Shown here piece after piece: positions 9,525-17,440 of a stretch of 64,000 nucleotides of DNA. Origin of the DNA: Butyrivibrio sp. (GTDB lineage Bacteria > Bacillota > Clostridia > Lachnospirales > Lachnospiraceae); assembly GCA_015056495.1 (NCBI GenBank), contig SVGC01000004.1:62001-126000 (forward strand), given 5' to 3'. Position numbers and translations under genes: made by a program. Under the pieces are notes generated by a model. The model was given only the letters and a program-made list of their open reading frames with translations. It was not told the origin of the DNA and ran no database searches. The stretch's first letter is position 1, and each line of letters starts with the position of its first letter.

Positions 9525-10904
9525 ATGGCTTTCGAAAGTCTTACAGATAAATTACAAAATGTATTTAAGAATCTTAAGGGAAAGGGACGTCTTTCTGAGG
9601 AAGATGTTAAACTTGCTCTTAAGGAAGTTAAGATGGCGCTTCTTGAAGCTGATGTCAACTTTAAAGTTGTTAAGCAGTTTGTTAATTCGGTTCAGGAAAG
9701 AGCTGTTGGTCAGGATGTTTTAAATGGACTTAATCCTGGTCAGATGGTTATTAAGATTGTTAACGAAGAACTTATTTCTTTAATGGGTTCTGAAACAACA
9801 GAGATTAAATATCAGGATGGCGGAGAAATAACAGTCATCATGATGTGTGGTCTTCAGGGTGCAGGTAAAACAACTGCTGCAGCCAAGCTTGCTTCTAAGA
9901 TGAAGCTAAAGGGTAAGAGACCACTCCTTGTTGCAGGTGATATATATAGACCTGCCGCTGTAGATCAGTTGCAGATCAATGCTCAGAAGGTTGAAGCAGA
10001 TTTCTTTTCACTTGGAACAGATGTTAGTCCGGTCGAGATAGCTACAAAAGCTATGGAACAGGCCAAGGCTAACAGAAATAATGTAGTCATTCTCGATACT
10101 GCAGGTCGACTGCAGATCGATGAAGATATGATGAAAGAGCTTGAAGACATCAAAGCCGCTGTTACAGTACATCAGACAATTCTTGTTGTCGATGCCATGA
10201 CAGGTCAGGCTGCTGTAGATGTTGCCAACGAATTCAATACACGAATCGGTATTGATGGAATCATTCTTTCCAAGCTTGATGGCGACACCAGAGGCGGTGC
10301 TGCTCTTTCAGCAAGAGCCGTTACTGGTAAGCCTATATTGTATGTAGGAATGGGCGAAAAGCTTACAGATCTTGAACAGTTTTATCCGGATCGTATGGCA
10401 AGCCGTATCCTTGGTATGGGTGATGTTCTCAGTCTTATTGATAAAGCTGTTGAAGCTAATCAGGAAAGAGACGAAGAAAAAGACCGTGAAATGGCTGCCC
10501 GAATGAAAAAGGGCAAATTTGACTTTGAAATGTACCTTGAGAGTATGAAGCAGATCCGTAAGATGGGCGGAATTGGCAGTATCATGAGTATGATGCCTGG
10601 TATGGGCAGCATCAGTGATGACCAGTTGCCGGATGAAAAGAAACTTGCTCATCTTGAAGCAATCGTACTTAGCATGACACCTGAGGAAAGACGTAATCCT
10701 AAGCTTATGAATCCTCAGAGAAAGCACCGTATAGCCAAGGGTGCCGGCGTGGATATTGCAGAGGTAAACAGATTTATCAAGCAGTTTGACCAGATGCAGA
10801 AGATGATGAAACAAATGCCTGGTCTTATGGGTAAAAAAGGTCGTTTTAATCCGTTTGGTGGTCTTGGTGGACTTGGCGGATTCGGCAAAAACAGATTTTT
10901 CTAA
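9525..10904 (+). CDS. ffh: Signal recognition particle protein Ffh
   Basis: A 459-residue SRP54 protein. N domain at 1-90, GTPase domain with GLQGAGKTT (109-117), DTAGRLQ and LSKLDGDTRGG, and a methionine-rich M domain from about 325 (MSMMPGMG, MQKMMKQMPGLM) that binds signal peptides and 4.5S RNA. The tail is Gly/Phe-rich (GGLGGLGGFGKNRFF), common in Firmicutes. It delivers nascent membrane and secreted proteins to FtsY. No 4.5S RNA gene was recognised in the window. Confidence 0.98.
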   Translation: MAFESLTDKLQNVFKNLKGKGRLSEEDVKLALKEVKMALLEADVNFKVVKQFVNSVQERAVGQDVLNGLNPGQMVIKIVNEELISLMGSETTEIKYQDGGEITVIMMCGLQGAGKTTAAAKLASKMKLKGKRPLLVAGDIYRPAAVDQLQINAQKVEADFFSLGTDVSPVEIATKAMEQAKANRNNVVILDTAGRLQIDEDMMKELEDIKAAVTVHQTILVVDAMTGQAAVDVANEFNTRIGIDGIILSKLDGDTRGGAALSARAVTGKPILYVGMGEKLTDLEQFYPDRMASRILGMGDVLSLIDKAVEANQERDEEKDREMAARMKKGKFDFEMYLESMKQIRKMGGIGSIMSMMPGMGSISDDQLPDEKKLAHLEAIVLSMTPEERRNPKLMNPQRKHRIAKGAGVDIAEVNRFIKQFDQMQKMMKQMPGLMGKKGRFNPFGGLGGLGGFGKNRFF

Positions 10905-10989
10905 TTTATGATATGTTTCTCAGCTTAGCTGGAATGATTCATATAAAAAACAAAAACTATTTTATTTCATTTAATGGAGGAAAATTAAA

Positions 10990-11235
10990 ATGGCAGTAAA
11001 GATCAGATTAAAGAGAGTCGGTAAGAAGAAGGTTCCTTTCTACAGAATCGTAGTTTCAGATTCAAAGTTCCCTGTACAGGGTAAGGCTATCGAGGAGCTT
11101 GGAACATATGATCCTAACACAGATCCAAGCACAGTAAAGCTTAACGAAGAGCTTGCTAAGAAGTGGCTTGCTAACGGTGCTCAGCCTACAGAATCTGTAA
11201 ATAAGTTATTCAAACAGGCCGGTATTGTAAAGTAA
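10990..11235 (+). CDS. rpsP: 30S ribosomal protein S16
   Basis: An 81-residue S16 protein of standard length, with the typical start [14 protein letters not shown] and the conserved [10 protein letters not shown]. It stabilises 16S rRNA folding in the small subunit. A TGGAGGAAA ribosome binding site precedes the ATG. The 85-base gap after ffh has only a weak CAGC/GCTG dyad and no clear terminator, so ffh transcripts probably continue into rpsP and khpA. Confidence 0.98.
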   Translation: MAVKIRLKRVGKKKVPFYRIVVSDSKFPVQGKAIEELGTYDPNTDPSTVKLNEELAKKWLANGAQPTESVNKLFKQAGIVK

Positions 11236-11281
11236 ATTATAATTATTTACTGATATGAACTATACTACCGGAGGTGGATTT

Positions 11282-11509
11282 ATGAAAGAATTAGTTGAAG
11301 TAATTGCAAAAGCTCTTGTCGATAATCCAGATCAGGTTGTAGTTACAGAGAAGGCTGATGGACGTAACATCATGATTGAGCTTCATGTAGCACCATCAGA
11401 TATGGGTAAGGTTATCGGAAAACAGGGTCGTATTGCTAAGGCAATTCGCGCTGTTGTAAAGGCAGCATCCACCAGAGAAAATGTTAAGGTTGATGTAGAA
11501 ATAGTTTGA
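11282..11509 (+). CDS. khpA: KH-domain RNA-binding protein KhpA
   Basis: A 75-residue single-KH protein with the RNA-binding GxxG loop in VIGKQGRIAKAIR. The start was set at 11282, behind GGAGGTG (11271-11277); an in-frame ATG at 11255 would add nine residues upstream of that site and is unlikely. KhpA (YlqC) binds small RNAs and influences cell-wall synthesis and division in Gram-positive bacteria. It follows rpsP, the usual neighbour. Confidence 0.94.
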   Translation: MKELVEVIAKALVDNPDQVVVTEKADGRNIMIELHVAPSDMGKVIGKQGRIAKAIRAVVKAASTRENVKVDVEIV

Positions 11510-11544
11510 TTAACTATTTACGCCTTTAGCTCAATATTAAATAT

Positions 11545-11593
11545 AAGCCGAATGAAGAAAAGAGGATTTCTGTATTCTTTGTTCGGCTTTTTT
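11545..11593 (+). terminator. Terminator after khpA
   Basis: AAGCCGAA (11545-11552) pairs with TTCGGCTT (11582-11589), with an inner GAAGAA/TTCTTT extension and a T6 run to 11593. It separates rpsP-khpA from trmD, probably reducing downstream expression. Confidence 0.8.
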
Positions 11594-11620
11594 ATTCCCT
11601 ATTAAACGAGGAGGATATGG

Positions 11621-12364
11621 ATGAATTTCCATATTATGACATTGTTCCCTGATATGATAAGACGGGGGCTTGAGACCAGTATACTTGGAAGAGCCAAGGA
11701 GGCTGGATATATAAGTATTGATGCTGTCAATATCAGAGATTATACTATTGATAAACATAAAAAAGTTGATGATTATACATATGGCGGTGGAGCAGGTATG
11801 CTGATGCAGGCTCAGCCTATTTATGATTGCCATAAAGCTATAGTTGAAAATATCCGTAAGGAAAAAGAGGGTGCAAACCCGAGAGTTATATACGTAACCC
11901 CTCAAGGAAAAGTTTTTGATCAGTCTATGGCTAGAGAATTTGCCAGGGAAGATGATCTTATCTTTTTATGTGGTCATTATGAAGGTGTTGATGAGAGAGT
12001 TCTTGAGGAGATAGTCACAGACTATATTTCAATTGGAGATTATGTCCTGACAGGTGGTGAGCTGCCTGCCATGGTAATGATAGATGCCATATCCAGACTG
12101 GTTCCCGGAGTACTTAACAATTCGGATTCTGCTGAAACTGAATCATTTCAGGATGGTCTTTTAGAGTATCCGCAGTATTCCAGACCTGAAGAATGGATGG
12201 GCAAAAAGGTTCCTGAGATACTTCTTTCAGGAAATCATGCAAAAGTTGATGAATGGAGACTGGAACAGTCTAAACTCCGTACAAAGGAGAGAAGACCTGA
12301 CCTGTACGAAAAGTGGGTTTTAGAACACCCTGAAGTTCCTAAAAAGAAAAGGCGGAAGAAATGA
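11621..12364 (+). CDS. trmD: tRNA (guanine37-N1)-methyltransferase TrmD
   Basis: A 247-residue SPOUT methyltransferase with the typical start MNFHIMTLFPDMI, the YGGGAGM loop and the trefoil-knot SAM site GDYVLTGGELPA. It makes m1G37 next to the anticodon to prevent +1 frameshifting. A GAGGAGGAT site precedes the ATG. The end overlaps the rimM start by four bases (ATGA). In most Firmicutes rimM precedes trmD; here the order is reversed. The C-terminal KKKRRKK tail is highly basic. Confidence 0.97.
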   Translation: MNFHIMTLFPDMIRRGLETSILGRAKEAGYISIDAVNIRDYTIDKHKKVDDYTYGGGAGMLMQAQPIYDCHKAIVENIRKEKEGANPRVIYVTPQGKVFDQSMAREFAREDDLIFLCGHYEGVDERVLEEIVTDYISIGDYVLTGGELPAMVMIDAISRLVPGVLNNSDSAETESFQDGLLEYPQYSRPEEWMGKKVPEILLSGNHAKVDEWRLEQSKLRTKERRPDLYEKWVLEHPEVPKKKRRKK

Positions 12365-12873
12365 CAGAATATTTTCAGATTGGTATAATTTCAAAACCAC
12401 ATGGTTTACACGGCGAAGTTAATGTTTTTCCTACTACAGATGATCCTGCCAGATTTAAGAAATTAAAGAAGGTCATTATGGAATCCGGAAGAGATGGAAG
12501 AATAGAACTAAATGTGCAGAGCGTAAAATTCTTCAAAAAGTTTGTAATAGTTAAATTCAAAGAATTTAATACTATTGAAGATGTTGAAAAGCTCCGGGGT
12601 AAGGAACTTATCATTCCAAGAAGTGATGCGCAAAAGCTTGGTAAAAATGAATATTATGCATCTGATCTCATTGGTCTTACTATCTGTGATGAAGAAGGCA
12701 ATGAGCTGGGAGTATTGAAAGAAGTCATTTCAACTGGAGCAAATGACGTTTATGAAATGCAGAGGGAAGGGGAAGAAGAAACAATTCTTATTCCTGCTAT
12801 TTCTGATTGCATCAAAAATGTCGATATAGAAAATGGTTTAATAACTATTCATGTAATGGATGGTCTTTTGTAA
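12361..12873 (+). CDS. rimM: Ribosome maturation factor RimM
   Basis: A 170-residue protein. N-terminal RimM beta-barrel with [15 protein letters not shown] (residues 8-22) and [14 protein letters not shown], followed by a PRC-barrel (about 95-168) with [16 protein letters not shown] and [13 protein letters not shown]. RimM binds S19 and helps assemble the 30S head. It is translationally coupled to trmD by a four-base overlap. The ribosome binding site for the next gene overlaps its stop. Confidence 0.96.
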   Translation: MTEYFQIGIISKPHGLHGEVNVFPTTDDPARFKKLKKVIMESGRDGRIELNVQSVKFFKKFVIVKFKEFNTIEDVEKLRGKELIIPRSDAQKLGKNEYYASDLIGLTICDEEGNELGVLKEVISTGANDVYEMQREGEEETILIPAISDCIKNVDIENGLITIHVMDGLL

Positions 12874-12883
12874 GGAGGGTAAA

Positions 12884-13666
12884 ATGGTAGATTATACAGA
12901 AGGCGCTGGAATACAGTACCATATTCACACAAATAAGGACATGGTTGGACGATATGTAATTTTACCAGGAGATCCGGGCAGATGCGAAAAAATCGCAAAG
13001 TACTTTGATGATCCCCAAAAAGTTGCAGAAAATAGAGAATTTGTTACATACACTGGTTTCCTTGATGGAGTAAAAGTAAGTGTTACTTCTACAGGTATCG
13101 GTGGACCATCAGCAGCTATCGCTATGGAAGAACTCTATAAGAGCGGTGCTGATACATTTATTAGAGTTGGTACATGCGGAGGAATGCAGCTTGATGTTAA
13201 AGGCGGAGATATTGTAGTTGCTACAGGTGCCATCCGTATGGAAGGTACAAGTAGAGAATATGCTCCTATTGAATATCCGGCAGTATCAGATTTTGCTGTT
13301 ACCAATGCACTTGTTGATGCAGCTAAAAAAGGCGGATTTAATACTCACGTAGGTGTTGTACAGTGCAAAGACTCTTTCTATGGACAGCATGAGCCAGAGG
13401 TTATGCCTGTTGCAGCTACTCTGCAGAATAACTGGGAAGCATGGATCAGATGTGGCGCCCTTGCTTCTGAGATGGAATCAGCTGCATTGTTTATCGTAGG
13501 TGGTTTCCTTAGAGCCAGAGTAGGTTCAGTACTTCATGTTGTTGCTAATCAGGAGAGAGCTAAGAGAGGTCTCGACAATACTCAGGCTCATGATACAGAT
13601 GCAGCAATCCGTACAGCTATTGAAGCTATTAGAACACTTATTAAGGAAGATGGTAAAAATGGATAA
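12884..13666 (+). CDS. udp: Uridine phosphorylase
   Basis: A 260-residue NP-I family phosphorylase. [10 protein letters not shown] near residue 27 is the phosphate site; [11 protein letters not shown] and RVGTCGGMQ follow. The late [10 protein letters not shown] motif binds ribose. Substrate preference for uridine is inferred from overall similarity and from the adjacent cytidine deaminase. The start is set at 12884 behind AAGGAGG (12872-12878); an ATG 24 bases upstream lies before that site. The last eight bases overlap cdd. It cleaves uridine to uracil and ribose-1-phosphate. Confidence 0.9.
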   Translation: MVDYTEGAGIQYHIHTNKDMVGRYVILPGDPGRCEKIAKYFDDPQKVAENREFVTYTGFLDGVKVSVTSTGIGGPSAAIAMEELYKSGADTFIRVGTCGGMQLDVKGGDIVVATGAIRMEGTSREYAPIEYPAVSDFAVTNALVDAAKKGGFNTHVGVVQCKDSFYGQHEPEVMPVAATLQNNWEAWIRCGALASEMESAALFIVGGFLRARVGSVLHVVANQERAKRGLDNTQAHDTDAAIRTAIEAIRTLIKEDGKNG

Positions 13667-14066
13667 AAAAGAACTTGCAACTAAAGCTTTAAAAATGCGT
13701 TCTATGTCATACACTCCATATTCACATTTTTGTGTTGGAGCAGCACTTTTGACCAAGGACGGTAAAATATTTACAGGTTGTAATGCTGAAAATGCTTCAT
13801 ATTCACCTGGTATATGTGCTGAAAGAAATGCTATATATAAGGCTGTAAGTGAAGGATATAGAGAATTTACTGCTATAGCTATTGCAGGAGGCAAAGAAGG
13901 CTTTGAACCTACTGATTATTGCCCTCCATGCGGCGTGTGCAGGCAAGTCATCAGGGAATTTGGCAAGCCAGATATGAAAATCTTACTGGTTAAAACTCCT
14001 GATGATTACAAGGAATATACTTTGGAAGAACTCTTACCAGAGAGTTTCGGACCTGAAAATTTATAA
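13659..14066 (+). CDS. cdd: Cytidine deaminase
   Basis: A 135-residue zinc enzyme of the small tetrameric class. CAERNA supplies the first zinc cysteine and catalytic glutamate, PCGVCRQV the other two cysteines. It converts cytidine to uridine, the substrate of the phosphorylase encoded just upstream. The start at 13659 lies eight bases inside udp, preceded by AAGGAAGA; the frame stays open upstream but those codons belong to udp. Together they form a two-step pyrimidine salvage module inserted between rimM and rplS. Confidence 0.95.
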   Translation: MDKKELATKALKMRSMSYTPYSHFCVGAALLTKDGKIFTGCNAENASYSPGICAERNAIYKAVSEGYREFTAIAIAGGKEGFEPTDYCPPCGVCRQVIREFGKPDMKILLVKTPDDYKEYTLEELLPESFGPENL

Positions 14067-14071
14067 TATTA

Positions 14072-14101
14072 TTGACTAAACCCTTGTAAATGTGTTATAT
14101 T
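14072..14101 (+). promoter_or_regulatory. Promoter for rplS
   Basis: TTGACT (14072-14077), an 18-base spacer and TATATT (14096-14101) lie just after the cdd stop. It would give a leader of about 75 bases before the L19 start, containing a weak GACG/CGTC and CTTAA/TTAAG fold. Confidence 0.6.
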
Positions 14102-14183
14102 ATAGTACGTTGTGAAAATAGACGGTCCTCTGTTACTTAAGAGTATTAAGAACGTCCAGTTTAATAATAGGAGAGATTTAGAG

Positions 14184-14531
14184 ATGAGTACAATTATCGA
14201 AGAGCTCGAGAAAGAGCAGCTCAATGCAAACGCACCTGAATTCCATACAGGTGACACAGTTAAGGTTTATGGAAAGATCAAGGAAGGTAACCGCGAAAGA
14301 GTACAGGTTTTCGAGGGTACAGTTAAGAAGATCCAGGGCGGAAGCAACCGTGCTACATTCACTGTAAGAAAGATTTCTAACGGTGTTGGTGTTGAGAAGA
14401 CTTGGCCACTTCATTCTCCACTTGTTGAGAAGGTTGAAGTAGTAAGAAGAGGTAAGGTAAGAAGAGCTAAGCTGAACTACCTTAAGGGTCTTACAGGTAA
14501 AAAGGCTAAAGTTAAGGAACTCGTTAAATAA
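14184..14531 (+). CDS. rplS: 50S ribosomal protein L19
   Basis: A 115-residue L19 of standard length, with [26 protein letters not shown] and the conserved [14 protein letters not shown] segment. It lies at the 30S-50S interface. The start at 14184 follows ATAGGAGAGA; an in-frame ATG at 14112 would add 24 residues absent from the family. It has its own promoter (14072-14101) and terminator (14546-14580), so it can be expressed alone, unlike the usual trmD-rplS unit. Confidence 0.98.
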   Translation: MSTIIEELEKEQLNANAPEFHTGDTVKVYGKIKEGNRERVQVFEGTVKKIQGGSNRATFTVRKISNGVGVEKTWPLHSPLVEKVEVVRRGKVRRAKLNYLKGLTGKKAKVKELVK

Positions 14532-14545
14532 GATTTCTACTGATA

Positions 14546-14580
14546 GGGCAGTTACTTTTTTAGTAATTGCCTTTTCTTTT
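14546..14580 (+). terminator. Terminator after rplS
   Basis: GGCAGTTACT (14547-14556) pairs with AGTAATTGCC (one G-T pair) around a T-rich loop, followed by TTTTCTTTTT. A standard intrinsic terminator. Confidence 0.85.
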
Positions 14581-14620
14581 TATTCTCGATTAAATAAGGT
14601 TTTGGGGGTATAATATTGTT

Positions 14621-15214
14621 ATGGCTAGAAAAAGAAGAAGTCTCATATATAAAGAAAAAAAGAAAATATATTCTCCATCCCTGTTTAAGGAGATTTTTTC
14701 CTGGTGCTTTTTTACTGCTTTTGCAATATTTCTTGCACTAATGGTAGTTATCGGATTTGGTATGCGTGCCAGGGTAATAGGGGAATCTATGTCTCCTACT
14801 TTGTATAGTGGTCAGTTTGTCCTGATCAACAGAGTATCTTATGTGATATCCACTCCAAAAAGAAATGATATTGTTGCTTTTTTACCAAATGGTAATTCAA
14901 ATTCCCATTACTATATCAAGAGAATTGTTGCTTTACCTGGTGAAACAGTTCAGATCATTGATGGAGTCCTCTATATCAATGGTGTAGAGCAGGAAGAAGA
15001 TAAAGAACTCTATGACAAGATGGAAGATGCAGGAATTGCTGAAAATGAGATCAAGCTTGGCAGCAATCAGTATTTTGTTCTTGGGGATAACAGAAACAGT
15101 AGTGAAGACAGTAGAAGTGCTAATATAGGCGTGGTTTCTGGAGATACAATTGCGGGAAAGGTTTGGTACAAGTACGGTGGTACTGAGAAAAACATCGGAT
15201 TTGTTTTAAAATGA
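14621..15214 (+). CDS. lepB: Signal peptidase I (first copy)
   Basis: A 197-residue type I signal peptidase. A basic N-terminus precedes one membrane helix (about 28-48). The catalytic serine is S56 in GESMSPT, the general-base lysine K100 in YIKRIVALPGE, and the late box is VLGDNRNSSEDSR. It removes signal peptides outside the membrane. TATAAT at 14609-14614 lies so close that transcription might begin at or near the ATG; a GGGGG at 14604-14608 could otherwise act as a distant ribosome binding site. A second copy lies 0.9 kb downstream. Confidence 0.94.
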   Translation: MARKRRSLIYKEKKKIYSPSLFKEIFSWCFFTAFAIFLALMVVIGFGMRARVIGESMSPTLYSGQFVLINRVSYVISTPKRNDIVAFLPNGNSNSHYYIKRIVALPGETVQIIDGVLYINGVEQEEDKELYDKMEDAGIAENEIKLGSNQYFVLGDNRNSSEDSRSANIGVVSGDTIAGKVWYKYGGTEKNIGFVLK

Positions 15215-15221
15215 GGTTTAT

Positions 15222-16094
15222 ATGAATTATCAATGGTATCCGGGTCATATGACCAAAGCAATCAGAATGATGAAAGAAAACATCTCTCTGGTCGATATGA
15301 TCATAGAGCTTACAGATGCTCGTATTCCTTTATCAGGAAGAAACCCTGATATAGATGAACTTGGAAAAAATAAAGAGCGCCTTATTATCTTGAATAAGGC
15401 AGACCTGGCAGATCCTGGAGTTACAGCGGCCTGGACAAAATATTTTGAAGAACAGGGTCTCCATGTTATGCAGCTCAATTCTAAGCAGGGCAAGGATAAC
15501 AAGAAAGTCCTTGATATGATCAGGGAATCCTGCGCTGAGAAGATTGAGAAAGACAGAAAAAGAGGCATCAAGAACAGACCTATCAGAGCTATGGTTGCCG
15601 GTATTCCTAATGTAGGTAAGTCTACATTCATAAACAGAATATCCGGTAAGAGCGCTGCTAAGACTGGAAATAAGCCTGGTGTGACTAAGGGAAAACAGTG
15701 GATCATGCTGGGAAAGGATCTGCAACTTCTGGACACTCCTGGTATCCTGTGGCCTAAATTTGATGATGAGACTGTTGGTCTTAATCTGGCTCTTATTGGT
15801 TCAATGAATGATGTTAATCTGGATATTGGTGAGATGGCTGCATCACTTATTAAATACATGGATATGTATTATAAGGGGGTTATCGAAGAAAAATATCAGA
15901 TCACTGATGAGCAGATCGAAGGCCTTGATGATATGGATAGGATCACAAGAGCTTGTGAGATCCTTACATGTATTGCTTTTAACAGAAAATGCTATGTTCA
16001 GGGAGCTAGACCTGATATGGATAGAGCCAGCAATATGCTCTTGGATGATTTTAGAAGCGGCAGACTTGGGCTGATATCTCTTGAAAGACCTTGA
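15222..16094 (+). CDS. ylqF: Ribosome biogenesis GTPase YlqF/RbgA
   Basis: A 290-residue circularly permuted GTPase: the G4 motif NKADLAD (about 58) comes before G1 GIPNVGKST (about 127), and DTPGILWP is G3. It starts WYPGHMTKA, typical of RbgA, which drives late 50S assembly. Its C-terminal helical domain is present. It lies seven bases after the first lepB and 31 before the second; ylqF next to lepB and rnhB is conserved in Firmicutes. Confidence 0.96.
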   Translation: MNYQWYPGHMTKAIRMMKENISLVDMIIELTDARIPLSGRNPDIDELGKNKERLIILNKADLADPGVTAAWTKYFEEQGLHVMQLNSKQGKDNKKVLDMIRESCAEKIEKDRKRGIKNRPIRAMVAGIPNVGKSTFINRISGKSAAKTGNKPGVTKGKQWIMLGKDLQLLDTPGILWPKFDDETVGLNLALIGSMNDVNLDIGEMAASLIKYMDMYYKGVIEEKYQITDEQIEGLDDMDRITRACEILTCIAFNRKCYVQGARPDMDRASNMLLDDFRSGRLGLISLERP

Positions 16095-16125
16095 TATTAT
16101 CTTACTTTAATAGGAGGCTTTTATT

Positions 16126-16659
16126 ATGAACAAAGTTTTACGCGAGATTTTGGACACAGTTATTTATTTGGCAGTAGTATTTATATTGCTTATTTTGTTC
16201 ATAACCTTTGTGGCACAGAGAACTGACGTGAGCGGTCAGTCCATGGAGAATACTCTTCAGGATGGCGATTCACTCATAGTTGATAAAATATCATATAGAT
16301 TTAAAGATCCTGAGAGATTTGACATTGTCATTTTTGAATATCAATACGGTGATGAACCATGCTTCATCAAAAGAGTCATTGGACTTCCTGGTGAGACAGT
16401 TCAGATCGATACTGATGGAAAAATATATATTAACGGAAGTGTACTTGAAGAAGGCTATGGAGCAGAAGTCATTCTTGATCCGGGAAGGGCTATAGATCCC
16501 ATCACTTTAGGAGAGGATGAGTACTTTGTTCTGGGCGATAATAGAAATCATAGTATGGACAGCAGAGATTACTCTGTGGGCAATGTCAAAAAAGATACTA
16601 TTGTTGGCAAGGCCTTTATAAGAATCTTCCCATTCGATAAATTTGGAGCACTAGACTGA
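16126..16659 (+). CDS. lepB: Signal peptidase I (second copy)
   Basis: A 177-residue signal peptidase I with an N-terminal membrane helix (about 11-31), catalytic S39 in GQSMENT, lysine K82 in FIKRVIGLPGE and the box VLGDNRNHSMDSRD. It differs substantially from the first copy, so the two may divide substrates rather than be a recent duplication. TAGGAGGC precedes the ATG. The stop TGA overlaps the rnhB ATG by one base (TGATG). Confidence 0.94.
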   Translation: MNKVLREILDTVIYLAVVFILLILFITFVAQRTDVSGQSMENTLQDGDSLIVDKISYRFKDPERFDIVIFEYQYGDEPCFIKRVIGLPGETVQIDTDGKIYINGSVLEEGYGAEVILDPGRAIDPITLGEDEYFVLGDNRNHSMDSRDYSVGNVKKDTIVGKAFIRIFPFDKFGALD

Positions 16660-17423
16660 TGCAGACAGCTACTGAGATTAAAGACATATTAAAAAATACA
16701 CCGGAAAAAGAACTTGATTCATTTATCAGGCAATATAGTGATGATGATAGAGCTGCAGTAAAGAAGATAGTTGAATCTGCAGTAAAGAAGAAAGATAAAT
16801 ACCTTGCAGAGCTTGATAGGATTGAACAGATGAAAAAGTATGAAAAAGAATACGGTCATCTGGGCTATCTATGCGGCATTGATGAGGTTGGAAGAGGCCC
16901 TCTTGCAGGCCCTGTCTATACAGCTGCAGTTATATTACCTGCTGATAATGACCTCCTCTATATTAACGATTCAAAGAAATTGTCCGAAAAAAAGAGAGAA
17001 GAGTTATATGATAAGATCATGGATACTGCCATTGCAGTAGGTATTGGTTGTAACTCTCCTGAGAGGATTGATGAGATCAATATTTTACAGGCTACTTATG
17101 AAGCAATGACAATGGCTGTAAATAATCTTCCTGTCAAGCCGGATGCTCTTTTGATCGATGCTGTACATATCCCTCAGCTTGAAGAATATAAGCAGGTATC
17201 CATCATTAAAGGCGATGCCAAGAGTATCTCAATCGCTGCTGCAAGTATCATTGCCAAGGTTACAAGGGACAGACTTATGCAGGAATATGCCAAACAGTAT
17301 CCTGAATATGGTTTTGACAGCAACAAAGGCTATGGTAGCGCAGAGCATATAGCAGCACTTAAGAAATATGGACCTTGTCCAATACATAGAAGAAGCTTTA
17401 TAGGTAACTTTGTAGAGTTATAA
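16659..17423 (+). CDS. rnhB: Ribonuclease HII
   Basis: A 254-residue RNase HII with the N-terminal extension of about 70 residues seen in Bacillus RnhB. The catalytic core begins GIDEVGRGPLAGPV, followed by NDSKKLSEKKRE, the LLIDAVHIP aspartate strand and SIAAASIIAKVTRD. It removes misincorporated ribonucleotides and RNA primers. Its start overlaps the lepB stop, and the ylqF-rnhB-fliK-like-flhB-like order matches ylqF-rnhB-ylqG-ylqH of B. subtilis. Confidence 0.96.
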   Translation: MQTATEIKDILKNTPEKELDSFIRQYSDDDRAAVKKIVESAVKKKDKYLAELDRIEQMKKYEKEYGHLGYLCGIDEVGRGPLAGPVYTAAVILPADNDLLYINDSKKLSEKKREELYDKIMDTAIAVGIGCNSPERIDEINILQATYEAMTMAVNNLPVKPDALLIDAVHIPQLEEYKQVSIIKGDAKSISIAAASIIAKVTRDRLMQEYAKQYPEYGFDSNKGYGSAEHIAALKKYGPCPIHRRSFIGNFVEL

Positions 17424-17440
17424 TTTAAGGAAACAGCTAA

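Noticed and set aside
10308-10814. 168-codon - strand frame inside ffh
   Set aside because: Antisense to the conserved M domain; His/Phe-rich shadow of Met and Lys codons.
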